This document shows, in pieces, positions 34,901 to 37,070 of a stretch of DNA of 37,070 nt (positions are counted from its first letter, which is position 1; every line of letters begins with the position of its first letter). The DNA lies in assembly GCF_049065735.1 (NCBI RefSeq), contig NZ_JBAKHD010000014.1, forward strand, positions 1 through 37,070, read 5' to 3'. The position numbers and the translations under genes are program-made. Under the pieces are notes generated by a model that did no database searches, had not been told where the DNA came from, and saw only the letters and a program-made list of their open reading frames with translations. Source of the DNA: Paramesorhizobium sp049065735. GTDB taxonomy: Bacteria > Pseudomonadota > Alphaproteobacteria > Rhizobiales > Rhizobiaceae.

Positions 34901-36592
34901 GCACAGCTTGGCTGCGGCCTCGCAGAAATAGACGGTGCCAGTGGTGGCCGGCGTCACCGTGGCGGTCAGCGTCACCACAGTGCCGACTGTGGTGGAAGAC
35001 GGTGTAATCGACAGACTCGTCGTCGTCGTTTTGCCACCGACGCTATAGGGCACAGGATCCGAATCCTGCGGAACGAGGTTGGCGTCACCGTTATAGTGCG
35101 CCTTGAGTGTGTGGCTGCCGGCTGTGAGCGTGCTTGTCGGATATTGCGCCTGCCCGCCGGTGATGGGAACCGGCTTCGGATTCAGCTTGGTCTGGCCGTC
35201 GTAGAAATCGACGGTGTCGCCATTGACGTCCTGCCCATGCAGGCTGTCCGCATCGAATGTGGCGGTCAGCGTCACGGTCTGACCGTATGTGCTGGGGCTT
35301 GACGGCTGGGGCGTGAGGATCACCTTCGGCGTCGCTTTGTTTATGGTATAATTGACAGGAGTGGAATCGTTTCCATTGAGGTTGGCGTCGCCGTTATAAT
35401 GCGCCTTGAATGTATGGCTGCCCGCCGCCAGCCCGGTGGCCAGGTATTGCGCCTGCCCGCCAGTTATCTTGACTGGGTCGGCATTGAGCTTCGTGGCCCC
35501 GTCGTAGAAATCGACGGTGTCGCCATCGATATTCTGGCCGTGCAAGCTGTCCTGATCGAAAGTCGCCGTCAGCGTCACGGTTTGACCGAACGTGCTGGGG
35601 CTTTGCGGCTGGGCGCCGAGGTCAACCGTCGGCGTCGCTTTACTCACGCTATAATTGACGACATTGGAATCGTTAGCGTTGAGCGTGCTGCCATTGCCGT
35701 TATAATGCGCCTTCAGGCTATGGCTGCCGGCGGTGAGCGCGCTGGTCGGATAGGTCGCCGTCGTGCCACTGACATTGGCCGAGCCGAGCTTCGTACCTCC
35801 GTCGTAGAAGTCGACGCTCTGGCCGTCGACGCTTTGGCCGTTGAGGTTGCTGAAGGTCGCGGTCATCGTCACCGTGTCACCGAACGTGCTGCCGTCTTCC
35901 GGCTGCACGTCAAGATGTACGGTTGGTGTGGAGCTGGGGGGAATGACCGTGTAAGGAGCGTCATTGGAGTCTTGATAGCAAATAATTTCCCCTGTATAAT
36001 GATTGTTGCTCGCATAGCCCCGCACCCATACATCCAAATCGCCTGACGGCAGTTGCCCCTTCCAGAACAAACAATTGTAGGCACGCTGGTCGGTGCAGGT
36101 GTCGAACGTGTCTCCCCGACCGACGACGAGACCATTGGCGTAAATATCACCATATGCTACAAATACATCGAGTGAGCCGGGTGAAAAGAACTCCACAGTA
36201 GTTTGCGTACCTTGCGAGACAGGCGGGGATGGAGTCAGAGGGTACATTAAGACATCTATAGCACCTTCACCTACGACTTGATCACATGTCGGCACATCTT
36301 GTGCCCGCGCCGCGATTGAGACGAGCAGCGCCACGACGGCTACTGCGAACTGCAGAAAGCCAATACTCCGGTGTTGTTTGGCGGAAAACGATCTGGATTG
36401 GCGCGACGAGGCTCCCCTGCCTCGCCACACTGATGCGAGTCGCAGCGCGCGCCCAATGTGAGCGAAAGAGGTCAAGAGCCTAGGCAAAATGGTAAGCACG
36501 AGGGCCATCGCCGCGAAGCGCGCTGACCATGCCGTGCCGTTCAAAACAAATAGCTTACGAAACGCAGCTGCAATTGCCTGCAAACCAATCAT
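28985..36592 (-). CDS. Giant secreted FG-GAP/VCBS and Ig-like repeat protein, three propellers (2535 aa)
   Basis: I start at ATG 36590-36592 (MIGLQAIAAAFRK) because AGGGG sits five bases upstream; the frame is open to 36658 without a ribosome site. The N-terminus is odd: a hydrophobic stretch (AAMALVLTILPRLL, about 27-40), a basic tract (50-75), then a signal-like FLQFAVAVVALLVSIAARA near residues 79-97. A unique Cys-containing domain (98-205) follows. Three Ig-like repeats (about 207-510) and an Ig with paired Cys (534-625) lead to propeller 1 (677-1031). Two more Ig-like repeats (1044-1280) and a Cys-Ig precede propeller 2 (1440-1800); another Cys-Ig (1847-1957) precedes propeller 3 (2014-2370). 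Each propeller has seven blades, with two degenerate loops in the first. The C-terminus (2374-2535) matches that of the 1114-residue paralogue. Probably an envelope or extracellular adhesion protein. Confidence 0.9.
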   Translation of the reverse strand: MIGLQAIAAAFRKLFVLNGTAWSARFAAMALVLTILPRLLTSFAHIGRALRLASVWRGRGASSRQSRSFSAKQHRSIGFLQFAVAVVALLVSIAARAQDVPTCDQVVGEGAIDVLMYPLTPSPPVSQGTQTTVEFFSPGSLDVFVAYGDIYANGLVVGRGDTFDTCTDQRAYNCLFWKGQLPSGDLDVWVRGYASNNHYTGEIICYQDSNDAPYTVIPPSSTPTVHLDVQPEDGSTFGDTVTMTATFSNLNGQSVDGQSVDFYDGGTKLGSANVSGTTATYPTSALTAGSHSLKAHYNGNGSTLNANDSNVVNYSVSKATPTVDLGAQPQSPSTFGQTVTLTATFDQDSLHGQNIDGDTVDFYDGATKLNADPVKITGGQAQYLATGLAAGSHTFKAHYNGDANLNGNDSTPVNYTINKATPKVILTPQPSSPSTYGQTVTLTATFDADSLHGQDVNGDTVDFYDGQTKLNPKPVPITGGQAQYPTSTLTAGSHTLKAHYNGDANLVPQDSDPVPYSVGGKTTTTSLSITPSSTTVGTVVTLTATVTPATTGTVYFCEAAAKLCTDINRIGEAQLDNGTATLKFFPGIGSYSYTAQFAGTQESAASTSSAEPLTVTGKYATNATLGTPTGNGPYSLPVTVNGVVPWPVNLSPTGQVNIIDTSNNQQLGSAQLPTASKRELNLPTAQTLTVGKNPQAIASGSFDYYYNASLAVANADDKTVTIYPGGGNGKVWDTPRTTLQVPNAPTALTLADFNNDGNLDVAAGNGPQVSIYLGNGDDTFGSAKNTPFADTSYGTSLAMAVGDFDENGTLDLAVPAYNGFSGAGAVMVLLGDGSGGFTAKDPILSGQVTDAVATGVFTASGHLDLIVANQFDSTVNFLMGNGNGTFQPAVPATTDSSYYPELVGVADFNADGMLDFAVGSRGAGSNSAVRVYQGHGDGTFTLKATNTFTVQNAEVRLAVGDFNADGHADYGAAVGQEIQVWLGDGNFGFTAGASATPGQDPLSITSADFNNDGIADLATGNSTSNNATIVLSQPTEAVSVTVNNVPQPIGTGTHNVQAHYVGDTHFNPVDSNTQPLTAVKATPTMHLTPQPPSPSTFGQTVTLTATFDQDSLHGQKVDGDTVDFYDGQTKLNTDPVKINGGQAQYPTSTLAAGSHSLKAHYNGGANLNAADSSPVSYTVNKATPTVKLNAQPPSPGKYGQTVTLTATFDQDSLHGQKVDGDTVDFYDGQTKLNPKPVTISGGQAQYPASGLAAGSHTFKAHYNGDANLNGNDSNTVPYMVGGAPGTLKLSVGPQPSVSVGTMATLTATITPATTGTVYFCETAAKLCTDINRIGEAQLDGKGTATFKFFPGIGSHSYTAQFAGSNTVASTTSNTAPLTVTGKYASATATGKVTGNGPYSIPVTVSGFAPPTAKLAPGGVVDIIDTTVTPNQTLGSATLSGAAVDGVSANPQNLPAGSSPYSIAAGDFNSDGIADIAVANSADKTVTTYIGTTDGKFAPSPKTWGTSGTPYPIAARDFDNNGTVDLAIGNSSNLTVFAGDGQGNFDHGGVNTAVSDFVGLVPGDFDNDGILDIAVIHTSSTQVYLGNGKNGFTAAATSAPYGSDNSHYAFGAAAGDVNKDGTLDLIMPDGNGGNIWVLLGAGDGTFKGSPNHYNTAGATVQTVTLADFDDNGTLDFAATVENYSTNTVVAFYSGKGDANGTFTQETSATIDLGASYLNASVVAGDFNADGLADVAVARHQSNTLAAEIFTGNGQWKFTSAAQFTPGSWAVSPIVADFNGDGFSDVAVANVGSANVSVGFVQPTVTINVTASNVAVPVGAGTHDVLARYEGDAHFNMRDSATLPLTGKAPPTVTLSLPKQVVVGNEVLLTATVTDGNTPVTQGTVYFCQYQAKLCTDINRLGEAQLTAPHGTATLTIRPGIGATGAYQYIAVFAGTTAEPAGVSTAQPLSVRGAYATITTLGKPTGNGPYSVPVTVSGIVPPTADLAPSKTVDILDTNNSGYLLGTATLPGTKAATDLIVAGTATLAAGAQPNSIATGDFNADGIDDLAVANHNDNTIFIYLAGSNGTFPPAPSSTISNVSGARPIAVGDFTNDGKLDLVAGANSNLSVFTGSGTGTFNTPPVNSPASDFAAFAVSDFNLDGKLDLAVVHSATLQVYLGNGAGSLTATGTPVPHGSDMANYATNAIAADFNQDGKPDLIMPDGNSGNVWVMLGQGTGTFESDYSQFALGETTTSVAVADFDTDGRLDFAASVENYSSAGFIAAFKGSGDGKTFTRQDTANYSIPAWQNSNLAVGDFNADGLADIAAAIYNSTTSSTVQPLIGAGSAWTFTPAKDAAIQPQNNAMSPVVGDFNGDGFSDVAVANPGSNSVSVGLLEPIATLSATASNISVVGTGTHAVQGHYEGDGVFAPSDSTATMPVPAEPVTVQMTMQPADGTPVEANQDLPLTVTLAPATAQDHSVDDLLVTITNKTTGEQIGQPQHPSKGAVNVTIQASQLQQNAKNQIEASTPGNDYFTAASVTNTYPVGMQNTPQPTGRGK
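28989..29340 (-). repeat. Dispersed repeat copy 2 (C-terminal domain of FG-GAP genes)
   Basis: Partner of 14157-14515 in the same orientation, 14.8 kb apart. The identity is highest around 29143-29220. Recombination between the two would delete the autotransporter and the 1403-residue gene. Confidence 0.85.
32755..33353 (-). repeat. Two tandem 303-bp Ig-module repeats
   Basis: Two units with an exact 303-base offset (markers GCGCCTTGA at 32812 and 33115), each encoding an Ig-like module of 101 residues with the core TVTLTATFDQDSLHGQ and VDFYDGQTKLN. Long blocks are identical between the units. Confidence 0.85.
35040..35925 (-). repeat. Three tandem Ig-module repeats of about 303 bp
   Basis: Units start with the marker GCGCCTT at 35098, 35401 and 35707, giving offsets of 303 and 306 bases. 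They encode the same Ig-like module as 32755-33353. The last, N-terminal unit is the most diverged and lacks the DSLHGQ insertion. Confidence 0.85.
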
Positions 36593-36923
36593 AATATCCC
36601 CTCTCGCCCCGCCATGCGCCCAATCGAAAAGGCGCCCGGCAACGGGCTGAAACATCAATCAAAATATGCGTGGCGGATCATCGGCCACATTGAACAATGG
36701 ATGATTCATATCATGCAATTATTGCGAGCTCAAGCTAATTGATACATTCGGTAGTTGAGGTGGGGGCTACAAATAGCCGATCTTCAGTGCTGCAGTCGCG
36801 CAGAATAACGGCATCGCTCTTCTATCGTTCCCAAGACTCTTAAGACTCTTGACTCTTCGATCGACCGTCTGTCGCTTTGAGTATTTCTGTGCGCTGCTTG
36901 CCCGCCGCCGATCACACCGAAGG
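36593..36923. other. Intergenic region upstream of the giant gene
   Basis: About 330 bases without a credible gene. The minus strand has a weak promoter candidate, TTGAGC and TATGAA spaced by 17 bases (about 36699-36740). A 9-base direct repeat AAGACTCTT occurs at 36833-36841 and 36842-36850, with a shorter GACTCTT at 36851-36857. The region ends at the left end of an insertion sequence. Confidence 0.5.
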
Positions 36924-37070
36924 TGACCTGAGACCCTGAACTTCCTCCAGATTTTGGTAGAGTCCGTCACAACGAGGAGACGGACGAATGAAGCGTTCAC
37001 GGTTCACGGAAGAACAGATCATCGGGATATTGAAGGAGCAGGAGGCGGGCGCGAAGACGGTTGATGTCTG
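36924..37070 (+). mobile_element. IS3-family element, IS407-like left end, cut by window edge
   Basis: The likely terminus starts TGACCTGAGACCCTGAA, in keeping with the TGACCTG ends of the IS407 group of IS3. About 60 bases later the transposase orfA begins. The right end and any target duplication lie outside the window. Confidence 0.75.
36988..37070 (+). CDS. IS3-family transposase OrfA, N-terminal 27 codons
   Basis: Starts MKRSRFTEEQIIGILKEQEA, the well-known beginning of IS3/IS407-type OrfA, where it forms the helix-turn-helix that binds the element ends. The ribosome site GAGGAG is eight bases before the ATG. The reading frame runs off the window, so the programmed frameshift to OrfB cannot be seen. 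Confidence 0.9.
   Translation, partial: MKRSRFTEEQIIGILKEQEAGAKTVDV

Noticed and set aside
14153..36592. Regularly spaced short repeat (GTTGAAATCGCC-like) every 150-200 bases, resembling a CRISPR array.
   Set aside because: These are the codons of the FG-GAP loop GDFN in protein repeats; spacing varies and the intervals are coding.
36767..37000. 77-codon minus-strand frame over the IS end.
   Set aside because: It crosses the IS terminus and the opposite-strand orfA start; no ribosome site or family.

Overview
The window is about 37 kb of GC-rich proteobacterial DNA. It is probably alphaproteobacterial, judging from codon use, the CCGTCATTCTCGGG-type palindromic repeats and the gene content; no rRNA or housekeeping gene is present to place it firmly. 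It falls into two halves.

Left half (1-13112), an immunity/mobility island. After the 3' end of an unrecognised beta-rich protein (1-894, +) comes a complete minus-strand Wadjet operon. jetA (MukF-like kleisin), jetB (MukE-like), jetC (SMC-type ATPase) and jetD (Toprim-type nuclease) run from about 7917 down to 1112, and every junction overlaps. Upstream lies an HNH endonuclease with an N-terminal PUA/EVE-like region (8190-9101, -), probably a restriction enzyme for modified DNA. Divergent from it is a 782-residue, highly diverged tyrosine recombinase (9249-11597, +). It is followed by an AbiE-type toxin-antitoxin pair (11691-13112, +), in which the antitoxin is intact and the nucleotidyltransferase toxin is broken by an apparent 1-base deletion.

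Right half (about 13140-36592), a co-oriented minus-strand cluster of surface or secreted proteins. In order of transcription these are a 2535-residue FG-GAP/Ig-like protein with three beta-propellers, a 1403-residue FG-GAP/Ig-like protein with two propellers, a 2051-residue type V autotransporter with PATR passenger repeats and a pertactin-like barrel, a 1114-residue FG-GAP/Ig-like protein with two propellers, and the passenger fragment of a second autotransporter that has lost its signal peptide and its barrel. The fragment's broken end lies about 30 bases from the end of the AbiE toxin, which marks a rearrangement junction. All seven propellers have seven FG-GAP-type blades. The order of propeller subtypes differs between paralogues, and near-identical DNA is shared by genes about 15 kb apart, both signs of recombination. 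A 209-bp MITE-like element with a perfect 33-bp internal inverted repeat lies upstream of the intact autotransporter. The left end of an IS3-family (IS407-like) element starts at the right edge.

The first half looks like layered defence: Wadjet against plasmids, the HNH enzyme against modified DNA, and AbiE as an abortive-infection type module. The second half looks like a fast-evolving envelope or adhesion locus. The most original observations are the propeller paralogue family and its shuffling, the broken AbiE/autotransporter junction, the MITE-like element, and the unusual recombinase with paired hairpins in its leader.
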